DNA from: Actinomycetes bacterium
Lineage (GTDB): Bacteria > Actinomycetota > Actinomycetes > Mycobacteriales > Mycobacteriaceae
Length of the DNA stretch: 21,724 nt
Reading direction: 5' to 3'
Assembly (NCBI GenBank): GCA_023417985.1
Contig: JAEZDV010000020.1
Span: 1 to 21,724 of the forward strand
The notes under the pieces were generated by a model. It was not told where the DNA came from. It was given only the letters and a program-made list of their open reading frames with translations, and ran no database searches. This document shows positions 14,199-21,702 of the stretch, one piece after another; position 1 is the stretch's first letter, and each line of letters starts with the position of its first letter. A program made the translations under genes and the position numbers.

Positions 14199-15410
14199 TC
14201 AGCGGAGGCGTTCGAGGGCCGACTCGACCAGATACTCGGCGATGGCCAGGGACGACGTGGCTCCCGGCGACGGGGCGTTGCGCAGATGCACGATGCGTCC
14301 GTGTCCGGAGATGACGAAATCGTCCTCGAGAGTGCCGTCGGCGTTCATCGCCTGCGCCCGGACACCGCGCGGGCCGGGAAGAAGATCGTGAGCGGTCAGT
14401 CCGGGCACATACTTCGCCGCTTCGGCAGCGAATCGGCGCGTGCTCACGGCCGTATGCAACTCCCGGGCAGCCGCAGGGAGGTTGTGCGCTGCGAACCGCC
14501 AGAAGCCGGGGAACCCGACCGCGTCGCGCAGGTCGCGCCACGACCATCCCCATCGCGTGTACAGCTCGCGCGCGGGGGAGAGGAACGCGTTGGGGCCCAC
14601 CATGATCCGTCCGTCGATCCGCTTGGTCAGATGCACTCCGAGGAAGGGATACCGCGGGTCGGGCACGGGATAGATCAATCCCCGCACTTTCTGTGCGGGT
14701 TCCGGTTTCAGAAGGTGATAGTCGCCGAGGAAGGGCACGATCCGTGGGTTCGCGCCGTCCCCTGCGCCGCGTGCCAGGCGGTCGGACTGGAGCCCAGCGC
14801 AGGTCACGACCAGATCGAAGGACTCCGAATCGAGAGAGCCGGACGCGGTGGCCGACTCCACGATCACCGAGTCGCCCCGGGTGTGCAGGCCGGTGACCGC
14901 CGTACTCGTGCGCACGACACCTCCCGCAGCACCGACGTCGTCGGCGAGGGCGTGTGTGACGGCGGTGTAGTCGATGATCGCGGTGCGGGGTGAGTGGAGC
15001 GCTGCGATGCCCACGGCGTGTGGCTCGATCGAGCGGATCGCGTCTGCGTCCAGCCGCCGGAGTCCGGGCACGCCGTTGGCGGTCGCGCGTGCTTCGATCG
15101 CGTCGAGCCGGCCGAGTTCGGATGCTTCGAGCGCGACGACCAGCTTTCCGCACTCGTCGTACGGAAGGTTTTTCTCTGCCACGAAATCGGTGAGCAGTTC
15201 CACGCCGCGTCGGCACAACCGCGCTTTGAGGCTGCCGGGTGTGTAGTACAGGCCGGCATGCACGACACCGCTGTTGTGGCCGGTCTGGTGGGCGGCGACT
15301 GCGGGTTCCTTCTCGAACAGCGTGACGCGCGCGCCGAGCACGGTCAGGCGACGCGCGGTCGCGGCTCCGATGATGCCGCCCCCGACGACCGCAGCGCGCA
15401 ATGCTCCCAT
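14199..15410 (-). CDS. lhgO: L-2-hydroxyglutarate oxidase
   Basis: The 403-residue FAD protein of the DAO/glycerol-3-phosphate dehydrogenase fold oxidises L-2-hydroxyglutarate to 2-oxoglutarate, clearing a side product of malate dehydrogenase or glutarate metabolism. It shows the N-terminal FAD site GGGIIG (about 10-15), HQTGHNSGVVHAGLYYTPGS (a hallmark of LhgO), LGVHLTKRIDGRIMVGPNA and the C-terminal HLRNAPSPGATSSLAIAEY. The length matches the family. ATG 15410 is chosen for the AAGGTG about 8 bases upstream; an in-frame extension to 15458 has no family similarity. There is no glutarate hydroxylase (csiD) gene nearby, so it probably serves metabolite repair or another locus. Confidence 0.93.
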   Translation of the reverse strand: MGALRAAVVGGGIIGAATARRLTVLGARVTLFEKEPAVAAHQTGHNSGVVHAGLYYTPGSLKARLCRRGVELLTDFVAEKNLPYDECGKLVVALEASELGRLDAIEARATANGVPGLRRLDADAIRSIEPHAVGIAALHSPRTAIIDYTAVTHALADDVGAAGGVVRTSTAVTGLHTRGDSVIVESATASGSLDSESFDLVVTCAGLQSDRLARGAGDGANPRIVPFLGDYHLLKPEPAQKVRGLIYPVPDPRYPFLGVHLTKRIDGRIMVGPNAFLSPARELYTRWGWSWRDLRDAVGFPGFWRFAAHNLPAAARELHTAVSTRRFAAEAAKYVPGLTAHDLLPGPRGVRAQAMNADGTLEDDFVISGHGRIVHLRNAPSPGATSSLAIAEYLVESALERLR

Positions 15411-15482
15411 ATGCGACACCTTAGGGACCCGGCCCGCACCCCGCTGGATCTCCGGCACGTGACGGTGTCCTGAGCGGACGCC

Positions 15483-15524
15483 AGAGGCCCGCTATCGGCG
15501 GCGGTCACCGGATAGCGGGCCTCT
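15483..15524 (-). terminator. Strong terminator hairpin downstream of genH
   Basis: AGAGGCCCGCTATC (15483-15496) and GATAGCGGGCCTCT (15511-15524) form a perfect 14-bp stem with a 14-nt loop. It lies 58 bases past the genH stop in the direction of transcription and before lhgO. It lacks a T-tract, but stem strength and position support termination of the genKH transcript. Confidence 0.75.
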
Positions 15525-15582
15525 AGGTCTTCGCCGCCGGGCGGGTGGCCGGCTGGGCGAAGTGTCGCTGGGCTGTGTCGGC

Positions 15583-16779
15583 TCAGCGGTTGCGGTCGGA
15601 GCTGTAGCCCCAGAGCCAGTCCGTGTACTTGTAGCTCGACGTGTCGCGAATGCGGAACAGTTCGTTGCGCGCTTCGCGGCCGGCACCGTCGAGGTGCCAC
15701 AGGTCGCCCCACATGCGGCCGGTGGTCAGGATGCGGTTGCAGCGCGGCGCACGCTCCGCGTTGACGTCCTGCAGGATCTTCGGCCAGTTGGCGTTGTCGC
15801 CCTTGTAGTCCTCGGCGGCGTAGTCGGCGAGGCACTTGGCATCCTCGAGTGCCATCACAGCACCGGACGCGAGGTACTGCAGCGGCGGATGGGCGGCATC
15901 GCCGAGAAGCAGCATGCGGCCGTCGACCCAGTTGTCGATCGGGTTGCGGTCGAACATCGGCCACCAGCGGTCGGTCCACAGGTACTTCAGCGCCGAGCGG
16001 ACGCTCTCGTGGCAATGCTCGTAGGCCTGCTCGAGTTCCTCGGGGCTTCCCCACTTCTCTTCGCCGCGCAGGAAGGCCGGCGACTGGAAGACGGCGACCT
16101 GGTTGAGCATCTCACCCTGGCGCAACGGGTACTGGATGAAGTGGCAGCGCGGGCCGATGTACCCCACCACGTCCTCGATGTCCTCTTCGAGGGGGACCTC
16201 GTTCATCGGGAACGTGCCGCGGAACGCCACGTAGCCCGAGCCGACGGGCTTGTCGTCGGAGATCTTGGGACGCAGGCGCGAGTGCAATCCGTCCATCCCG
16301 AGCGCGATGTCGCCGACGTGCTCTTCACCGTTCTCGAGGAAGACGCGGACTGTGTCGCCCTCGGTGACGACGTCGGTCACCGTGGAATCGGTGCGCAGGG
16401 CGGCGCCCGCGCGGCGGGCGGCATCCACGAGCACCGAGTGCAGATCCGAGCGGTGCACGACGAAGTACACGCCGCCGTAGTGCTCCTGGTACTCGCGGCC
16501 GAGATTCACCTTGGTGAGGATCTCGGAGGTCACGGCGTCACGGAAGACGAGGTTCTTGGGCAGCACACCCTTGGCGATCACCTCGTCGTAGACACCGAGC
16601 GCCTGGAGGATGCGCGACCCGTGTGGGCCGATCTGGAGGCCGGCACCCACCTCGCCGAACTCCGCCGCCCGCTCGAAGAGCGTGACGTTCGCACCTTTCA
16701 GGGCCAGAGCGAGGGCGTTGGCGACGCCACCGATGCCGCCACCGGCAATCAGTACTCGCGCGTCCTTCAGATCGGACAT
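15583..16779 (-). CDS. genH: 3-hydroxybenzoate 6-hydroxylase
   Basis: The 398-residue FAD monooxygenase converts 3-hydroxybenzoate, NADH and O2 to gentisate (2,5-dihydroxybenzoate). By memory the sequence is very close to the structurally studied R. jostii RHA1 enzyme over its whole length. It includes the FAD loop GGGIGG (13-18), Glu36, the RCHFIQYP segment with His213 and Tyr217, and LLGDAAHPPLQYLASGA with GD at 293-294 and Gln301. His213, Tyr217 and Gln301 are the active-site residues I recall for that enzyme, at the same numbers. It ends with KYTDWLWGYSSDR, also shared. ATG 16779 follows AAGGAG at 5 bases. It is 31 bp downstream of genK and shares its operon. Names mhbM, xlnD and nagX are used for the same reaction elsewhere. 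Confidence 0.96.
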   Translation of the reverse strand: MSDLKDARVLIAGGGIGGVANALALALKGANVTLFERAAEFGEVGAGLQIGPHGSRILQALGVYDEVIAKGVLPKNLVFRDAVTSEILTKVNLGREYQEHYGGVYFVVHRSDLHSVLVDAARRAGAALRTDSTVTDVVTEGDTVRVFLENGEEHVGDIALGMDGLHSRLRPKISDDKPVGSGYVAFRGTFPMNEVPLEEDIEDVVGYIGPRCHFIQYPLRQGEMLNQVAVFQSPAFLRGEEKWGSPEELEQAYEHCHESVRSALKYLWTDRWWPMFDRNPIDNWVDGRMLLLGDAAHPPLQYLASGAVMALEDAKCLADYAAEDYKGDNANWPKILQDVNAERAPRCNRILTTGRMWGDLWHLDGAGREARNELFRIRDTSSYKYTDWLWGYSSDRNR

Positions 16780-16810
16780 GACACTCCTTCGGGTCGTGAA
16801 AACGGGTGGG

Positions 16811-18067
16811 TCAGTGGGCAAGGATCGGGCCGCGCGGCGCGTCGTGACTGGTCGGGAACTTCCGCCAGATCACCGAGAGCAGCAACGCAGAGATCAGAGC
16901 GCTGACACCGAAGAGAACGAAGTTCGAATCGGCGCCGAGTCCGGCAGCGAGCAGCCAACCGCCGATCTGTGGTGCGGCGACGGCACCGATGCGTCCGACG
17001 CCGAGCGCCCAGCCCAGGGCGGTCCCCCGGAGATGGTCGGGGTAGTACGACGCGACGGCGGCGATGATGAGTGCCTGCGTGCCGTGGGTACCGACACCGG
17101 CGAGCACGAAGATCAGGTAGACCACGGCGACCGGCGGATCGAGCAGGAGGGTCAGGAGTGCCACACCGGCGAGCAGCGCGGCGATGATGCTCGTCGGCAC
17201 GGAACCCCACCGGACGCCGCCCCAGGCGGTGACGAACGATCCGACCACAGCGCCGAGGTTGAGCGCCAGCGCGAACGTCAGGGCGCTGCCGAGGTCGGTG
17301 CCCTCACCCTGCATGAGTTTGGGCAGCCAGGTGCCGAGGCCGTACCACGCGAGGAGGGTCACCACGGTGACGGCGGCGAACATGATGCTGATGGTGCGGA
17401 ACCGCGCGCCGAGCAATTCCTTGAATCCACCCGCCGCGCTGCCCGGATGAGAGTCGGGAGCGTGCTTGGGCAGCACCTTGACCGCCATCGGGACGAGTAC
17501 CAACAGGGGGATCAGCGCGAAGAGGAACATCGGCCGCCAGCCCCAGTTGGGGATCACCGGGATGCCGACCAGAGCGGCGATCGAGCCACCGATCGGGACG
17601 CCGGACATCATCATGGTGGCGACGGCAGCGCGCCACTTGTCGGGAACGAGTTCGGCGGCCAGCGCGTTGGAGGTGGGCACGAGGCCACCCAGTCCGATGC
17701 CGGCGATGAGCCGCAGAATCCCGAAGACGATAGGCCCGGTGGCGAGCGCACACAACGCGGTGAACACGGAGAGCACCACGACACACCCGATGACAGCCTG
17801 CTTGCGTCCGACCACGTCCGACAAGCGCCCTGCGAGGACCGCGCCGATCATCATGCCCAGGAATGCGAGACTGCCGAGCGTGCCGGCGGTGGAGGAACTG
17901 ATTCCCCACTCGGCTTGAAGGCTGGAGATCACGTTTCCGTAGACGATGAGGTCGTACCCGTCGAACACGACGAACAGCCAGCAAACGATGACTGCGGCGA
18001 TGCTGCCACGAGCCATGGGCAGTCGGCGTGCACCGGAGGCGCCGACCGCCTCGAGGGAGTTGTGCAT
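16811..18067 (-). CDS. genK: MFS aromatic acid:H+ symporter (3-hydroxybenzoate/gentisate uptake)
   Basis: The 418-residue symporter with about 12 helices belongs to the AAHS family (PcaK, BenK, GenK, MhbT). Helix 1 carries FDGYDLIVYG, the family's acidic signature used in proton-coupled aromatic acid transport, and the loop between helices 2 and 3 has GRLSDVVGRKQA. It should import 3-hydroxybenzoate, gentisate or both; the choice cannot be read from sequence. The assigned ATG at 18067 lacks a Shine-Dalgarno sequence. A later in-frame ATG at 18016 (MARGS), just before helix 1, is a possible alternative. The gene is divergent from genR with 48 bp between start codons and is the first gene of the genKH operon. 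Confidence 0.9.
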   Translation of the reverse strand: MHNSLEAVGASGARRLPMARGSIAAVIVCWLFVVFDGYDLIVYGNVISSLQAEWGISSSTAGTLGSLAFLGMMIGAVLAGRLSDVVGRKQAVIGCVVVLSVFTALCALATGPIVFGILRLIAGIGLGGLVPTSNALAAELVPDKWRAAVATMMMSGVPIGGSIAALVGIPVIPNWGWRPMFLFALIPLLVLVPMAVKVLPKHAPDSHPGSAAGGFKELLGARFRTISIMFAAVTVVTLLAWYGLGTWLPKLMQGEGTDLGSALTFALALNLGAVVGSFVTAWGGVRWGSVPTSIIAALLAGVALLTLLLDPPVAVVYLIFVLAGVGTHGTQALIIAAVASYYPDHLRGTALGWALGVGRIGAVAAPQIGGWLLAAGLGADSNFVLFGVSALISALLLSVIWRKFPTSHDAPRGPILAH

Positions 18068-18103
18068 GTCTATTACGTTGATGCGCTCGAGCGGAGCGTG
18101 CAA

Positions 18104-18124
18104 TAAAGTTCTGGTATGCAGAAT
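18104..18124 (+). promoter_or_regulatory. genR promoter (-10) and overlapping candidate GenR operator
   Basis: TAAAGT (18104-18109) fits the TANNNT -10 pattern and ends 6 bases before the genR ATG, so transcription would start at or near the AUG (leaderless). The dyad GTTCT-N7-AGAAT (18108-18124) covers the end of this -10 box and the start codon. It shares half-site spacing and the right half AGAAT with the dyad upstream of genD. A TTGATG at 18078-18083 could be a -35, though the 20-bp spacer is long. Confidence 0.5.
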
Positions 18125-18946
18125 CACCCGAAGCCGGGCAGACGCATCACGAAGCCGTCGTACTCGCTCGAGTCCGTGGACAATGCACTGCACCTTCTCC
18201 AGCTGTTACGCGACGTGGGTGCGCTTCGGGTGAAGGACGCCGCGGAGGCGCTCGGCACGGCGCCGTCGACCGCGCACCGGCTCCTGGCGATGCTCGTCTA
18301 CCGGGGTTTCGCCGTGCAGGACGAGAAGCGCCGCTATCACCCCGGTCCGGCGATGGGCGCCGGTCCGGCGAAGCACGGATGGACGCGAGAGCTCGCGGAT
18401 ATCGCCCGTCCGCACATGGAGGCGCTCGCGATGATCACCGGTGAGACCATCAATCTGGTCCTGCGAATCGGATCACAGGCGCGCTTCCTCTACACAGCCG
18501 AAGCGACAACGATGCTGCGGGTGGGGGACAGGCAGGGCCAGGTGCTCCCTGCGGAGCTCACCGCGGGTGGTCGCATACTGCTTGCCGAACTGCCGCGGCG
18601 CACGCTCGAGCAGTTGTACCTCCGTCCTGCAGGGCCGCCCACGATCAGCCAGGGGCCGACCGCTGCCGAGACGGACCGCAGGCTCGCCCCTGGCGAGTTC
18701 GAACTCTTCGTCAACGAACTCGAAGCGGCCCGGCGGGTGGGATTCGCCGTGAACGTCGAGCAGACCGAGCAGGGGGTCGCTGCGTTCGGTGTCGCAGTGC
18801 GCAACGGCCGCGGCATGGCGATCGCCGCGCTCACCGCGGCGGTGCCCGCCACCCGGTATCGGGAGCACCTCCACGGACAACTGGTGGCCCAGATGCGCAC
18901 CGCAATTCGCGGCCTCGAAGTAGAGGTAGCTCACATTGAGAGCTGA
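18116..18946 (+). CDS. genR: IclR-family regulator of 3-hydroxybenzoate/gentisate genes
   Basis: The 276-residue regulator has an N-terminal winged helix-turn-helix (about residues 18-80; core VKDAAEALGTAPSTAHRLLA) and a C-terminal IclR ligand-binding domain of GAF type (from about 90; INLVLRIGSQARFLYTAE, then LTAGGRILLAELP and VGFAVNVEQTEQGVAAFGVA). It lies between the divergent genKH operon and genDFM, the position of GenR in C. glutamicum, which activates and represses those operons. It probably answers to 3-hydroxybenzoate or gentisate. The ATG at 18116 has no Shine-Dalgarno but has a -10 box just upstream, consistent with a leaderless mRNA. The operator-like dyad over its start suggests autoregulation. 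Confidence 0.92.
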   Translation: MQNHPKPGRRITKPSYSLESVDNALHLLQLLRDVGALRVKDAAEALGTAPSTAHRLLAMLVYRGFAVQDEKRRYHPGPAMGAGPAKHGWTRELADIARPHMEALAMITGETINLVLRIGSQARFLYTAEATTMLRVGDRQGQVLPAELTAGGRILLAELPRRTLEQLYLRPAGPPTISQGPTAAETDRRLAPGEFELFVNELEAARRVGFAVNVEQTEQGVAAFGVAVRNGRGMAIAALTAAVPATRYREHLHGQLVAQMRTAIRGLEVEVAHIES

Positions 18947-18947
18947 C

Positions 18948-18964
18948 ATTCCGCAGGAAAGAAT
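18948..18964. promoter_or_regulatory. Candidate GenR operator upstream of genD
   Basis: ATTCC-GCAGGAA-AGAAT is an interrupted dyad with 5-base arms and a 7-base spacer. It differs by one base from ATTCC-N7-GGAAT, the GenR site I recall for C. glutamicum. It begins just after the genR stop codon and 92 bases before the genD start. A nested perfect dyad TTCC-GCA-GGAA (18949-18959) lies in the same stretch. Confidence 0.55.
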
Positions 18965-19039
18965 CTTGTGTGCTCCGGCGGATCGGACGACATACGTTGT
19001 GAACGACGCCCAACGTGTGTTTCTTTTGCGAGGAGAACC

Positions 19040-20107
19040 ATGACCGAGCCCACGCACGACCCGGAACTTCAGAAGCTCTACGACGACTTCGAGGCCGAGC
19101 ATCTCGATCCGCTGTGGACGCAGCTCGGTGATCTCATGCCGATGGCGCCGACGTCCAAGGCGATCCCGTTCGTCTGGAAGTGGTCGACGCTCTATCCGCT
19201 CGCGCAGCGCGCCGGTGACCTCGTTCCGGTCGGCCGGGGCGGAGAACGGCGGGCGATCGCCCTGGCGAACCCCGGCCTCGGTGGCGTCCCGTACATCACC
19301 CCCACCCTGTGGGCGGCGATCCAGTACCTGGGTCCGAAGGAAACCGCACCGGAGCACCGGCACTCGCAGAACGCCTTCCGGTTCGTCGTGGAGGGCGAAG
19401 GCGTGTGGACGGTCGTCAACGGCGATCCCGTCGCGATGCGCCGCGGTGACTTCCTGCTCACCCCCGGCTGGAACTTCCACGGCCACCACAACGAAACCGA
19501 CCAGCCGATGGCGTGGATCGACGGCCTCGACATTCCGTTCGTCCACTACACCGACACCGGTTTCTTCGAGTTCGGTTCGGACGGCGTCACCGACGAGGGC
19601 ACCCCGGACATCTCCCGCTCCGAGCGCCTGTGGGTGCATCCCGGTCTGCGTCCGCTCGTCGGACTCGATCGCAAGACCAGCTCGCCCATCGCGTGCTACC
19701 GGTGGGAGCACACCGACCGCGCCCTGAACGAGCAGCTTGCCCTCGAAGACGAGGGTTACGCCGCGACACCGGAACCCGGCCACGCCGCGATCCGCTACAC
19801 CAACCCGACCACCGGCGGCGACGTCATGCCGACGATCCGCGCCGAGTTCCACCGTCTGCGCGCCGGGGCACACACCCGTCCCCGCCGCGACGTGGGTTCG
19901 CTGGTGTTCCAGGTCTTCGAGGGCCAGGGACGCTTCGATCTCGGCGGCGCGTCCCACGACGTCGCCAAGGGCGACATGATCGTCGTTCCGTCATGGGTCG
20001 AATGGTCGCTGGAAACCGACGAGGGCATCGACCTGTTCGCGTTCTCGGACGCACCCATCGTGGAGCGTCTGCATTTCAACCGCACAATCATCTCCGAAGG
20101 AGCCTGA
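19040..20107 (+). CDS. genD: Gentisate 1,2-dioxygenase
   Basis: The 355-residue Fe(II) bicupin enzyme opens the gentisate ring with O2 to give maleylpyruvate. The N-terminal cupin has EHRHSQNAFRFVVEGEG with iron ligands His106 and His108, and GWNFHGHH with the third ligand His147, matching the family's three-His site. A second cupin with GAHTRPRRDVGSLVFQVFEG and GDMIVVPSWVEWSLET forms the C-terminal half. Length is normal for the family. ATG 19040 is chosen because AGGAG lies 4-5 bases upstream; an in-frame extension to 18968 is Cys/Arg-rich and unrelated. It is followed after 6 bp by genF. Called gtdA or nagI in other genera. Confidence 0.96.
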   Translation: MTEPTHDPELQKLYDDFEAEHLDPLWTQLGDLMPMAPTSKAIPFVWKWSTLYPLAQRAGDLVPVGRGGERRAIALANPGLGGVPYITPTLWAAIQYLGPKETAPEHRHSQNAFRFVVEGEGVWTVVNGDPVAMRRGDFLLTPGWNFHGHHNETDQPMAWIDGLDIPFVHYTDTGFFEFGSDGVTDEGTPDISRSERLWVHPGLRPLVGLDRKTSSPIACYRWEHTDRALNEQLALEDEGYAATPEPGHAAIRYTNPTTGGDVMPTIRAEFHRLRAGAHTRPRRDVGSLVFQVFEGQGRFDLGGASHDVAKGDMIVVPSWVEWSLETDEGIDLFAFSDAPIVERLHFNRTIISEGA

Positions 20108-20113
20108 CCCACC

Positions 20114-20935
20114 ATGCGACTTGCAACTCTCCGACTCGACGGCGCAACCGCTGCGGTGCGCGTCGACAGCGACTCCACCGCGACCGTCATCGACGGATAC
20201 GCCGATCTGTCCGAACTGCTGAACGACGCGGACTGGAAGGCCGTCGCCGAGAAGGCGGCCGGCAAGACGGTCGACTTGGCCGACGCCGACTACGCACCGG
20301 TCGTTCCCAGCCCCGGCAAGATCGTGTGCGTCGGCCTCAACTACGCCACGCACATCCAGGAGATGGGCCGCGAACTCCCCGAGTTCCCGACGCTGTTCTC
20401 GAAGTTCAAGGAAGCCCTCACCGGCCCGTACGACGACGTGATCGTCCCGTCGTACGCCGCCTCGCAGCTCGACTGGGAAGCCGAGCTCGCAGTCGTCATC
20501 GGCAAGCAGGCGTACCAGGTGTCGGAAGCCGACGCCGATGAGTACATCGCGGGTTACTCGGTCATCAACGACTACACGATGCGGGACTACCAGTACCGCA
20601 CGCTGCAGTGGGACCAGGGCAAGACGTTCGAGAAGACCAGCGGCTTCGGCCCGGTGCTCGACACCGACTACAAGCTCGGCACCAAGATCGAAACCCGTCT
20701 CGAGGGCGAGGTCATGCAGTCGTCGAATACCAACGATCTGGTGTTCACCCCGGCCAAGCTGGTCGACTACATCTCGCACATCGTCACCCTGCAGCCCGGC
20801 GACGTCATCATCACCGGCACCACCGGCGGTGTGGGCCATGCTCGCAAGCCCGCGCGCTACATCCAGGACGGCAACGTCTGCGAGGTCACGATCGAGGGCC
20901 TCGGTTCCGTCAAGAACAAGACCATCGTCAAGTAG
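20114..20935 (+). CDS. genF: Fumarylpyruvate hydrolase (FAH family)
   Basis: The 273-residue hydrolase of the fumarylacetoacetase fold splits 3-fumarylpyruvate to fumarate and pyruvate, ending the gentisate pathway. It shows the NYATHIQEMG segment with the His80-Glu83 pair expected to activate water. The divalent-metal ligands are Glu122, Glu124 (LDWEAELAVVIG) and Asp153 (VINDYTMRDYQ). The C-terminal TGTTGGVGHARKPARYIQDG is typical of the family. Its GGAG Shine-Dalgarno lies inside the end of genD, giving tight coupling. A maleylpyruvate hydrolase activity is possible in the family, but the adjacent isomerase gene favours fumarylpyruvate. Called nagK in other bacteria. Confidence 0.93.
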   Translation: MRLATLRLDGATAAVRVDSDSTATVIDGYADLSELLNDADWKAVAEKAAGKTVDLADADYAPVVPSPGKIVCVGLNYATHIQEMGRELPEFPTLFSKFKEALTGPYDDVIVPSYAASQLDWEAELAVVIGKQAYQVSEADADEYIAGYSVINDYTMRDYQYRTLQWDQGKTFEKTSGFGPVLDTDYKLGTKIETRLEGEVMQSSNTNDLVFTPAKLVDYISHIVTLQPGDVIITGTTGGVGHARKPARYIQDGNVCEVTIEGLGSVKNKTIVK

Positions 20936-20948
20936 GAGAGCGAAGACT

Positions 20949-21662
20949 GTGGGATTCAACGATCTCGAACTCTCCGAGCGGCTGCTCATTGCGCGCCGCG
21001 GCACGGCGTACCTGTCGCAGCGGCTCGCGGAGCTCACCGACGACGAGCTCGCCGGGCCGACCCTCCTCGACGGGTGGACCCGGCGGCACCTCACCGCCCA
21101 CATCGGCTACAACGCGGCTGCGTTGTGCCGTCTGATGGATTGGGCTGCCACCGGTGTGGAGACGCCGATGTACGCCTCGACCGAGCAGCGTGCGCAGGAG
21201 ATCGCCGAGGGCGCGACGCTGAGTCCCGCAGCTCTTCGTAACCTGTTCGCACATACCGTTGCCCGGCTGGACGAAAAGTGGCGCAACCTTCCGGAGGCGG
21301 CCTGGCAGGCGCAGGTGCGTACCGCGCAGGGCCGCCTGGTGCCGGCCGAGGAAACCGTGTGGATGCGCACGCGTGAAGTGTGGATCCACGCAGTCGATCT
21401 CGACAACGGCGGACGGTTCGGGGACTTCCCGACGGTCGTTCTCGAGTCGCTGCTCGACGACATCGTCGGGATGTGGCGGAAGAAGGACCTCGGGGCGGGT
21501 ATCGCGATCGAAATCGACGGTGGCGCAAACGTCGCCGTCGCACCGGACACCGACACCACCCACACGGTGCGCGGCTCGCTTCCCGCGGTGGTCCGGTGGG
21601 CTGCCGGACGCGGGGCCATCGGAGTCGACGGAGGGGAACTCGCTCCGCCGCGCTGGCTCTGA
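20949..21662 (+). CDS. genM: Maleylpyruvate isomerase, mycothiol-dependent (DinB-like)
   Basis: The 237-residue enzyme converts maleylpyruvate to fumarylpyruvate using mycothiol, the actinobacterial thiol, in place of glutathione. It has the DinB-like four-helix fold at the N-terminus, with GWTRRHLTAHIGYNA (His51) and TREVWIHAVDL (Glu143, His147). These match, shifted by one, the zinc ligands I recall for the C. glutamicum enzyme (His52, Glu144, His148). A C-terminal SCP2-like domain follows from about 165. The GTG start at 20949 is chosen because AGGAG, overlapping the genF stop, is 10 bases upstream; the frame is open far upstream but there runs through genF. Last gene of genDFM. Confidence 0.94.
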   Translation: MGFNDLELSERLLIARRGTAYLSQRLAELTDDELAGPTLLDGWTRRHLTAHIGYNAAALCRLMDWAATGVETPMYASTEQRAQEIAEGATLSPAALRNLFAHTVARLDEKWRNLPEAAWQAQVRTAQGRLVPAEETVWMRTREVWIHAVDLDNGGRFGDFPTVVLESLLDDIVGMWRKKDLGAGIAIEIDGGANVAVAPDTDTTHTVRGSLPAVVRWAAGRGAIGVDGGELAPPRWL

Positions 21663-21675
21663 CATCGAACGACGA

Positions 21676-21702
21676 GGGCCTTCCCAAACCGCTGGAAGGC
21701 CC
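21676..21702 (+). terminator. Terminator of the genDFM operon
   Basis: GGGCCTTCC (21676-21684) and GGAAGGCCC (21694-21702) form a perfect 9-bp stem with a 9-nt loop, starting 13 bases after the genM stop. A short T-containing stretch follows (GTTTGGGGGTCTT) but no clean T-tract. Nothing else is seen to the window end. Confidence 0.75.

Noticed and set aside
13267..15216. A 649-codon open frame on the - strand over the SDR and lhgO genes
   Set aside because: Arg-rich low-information product in another frame of the same strand as two well-supported genes.
15562..16905. A 447-codon open frame on the + strand opposite genH
   Set aside because: Mirror frame of a strongly supported hydroxylase; no recognisable fold.
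16610..18106. A 498-codon open frame on the + strand opposite genK
   Set aside because: The product is an unstructured Asp/Glu/Gly/His-rich chain. The opposite strand encodes a transporter with clear MFS motifs.
18968..19039. Earlier in-frame start for gentisate 1,2-dioxygenase
   Set aside because: The added 24 residues have no family similarity, while AGGAG is correctly placed before the ATG at 19040.
18473..19957. A 494-codon open frame on the - strand opposite genR and genD
   Set aside because: Runs antisense across two supported genes and their intergenic region; no domain.
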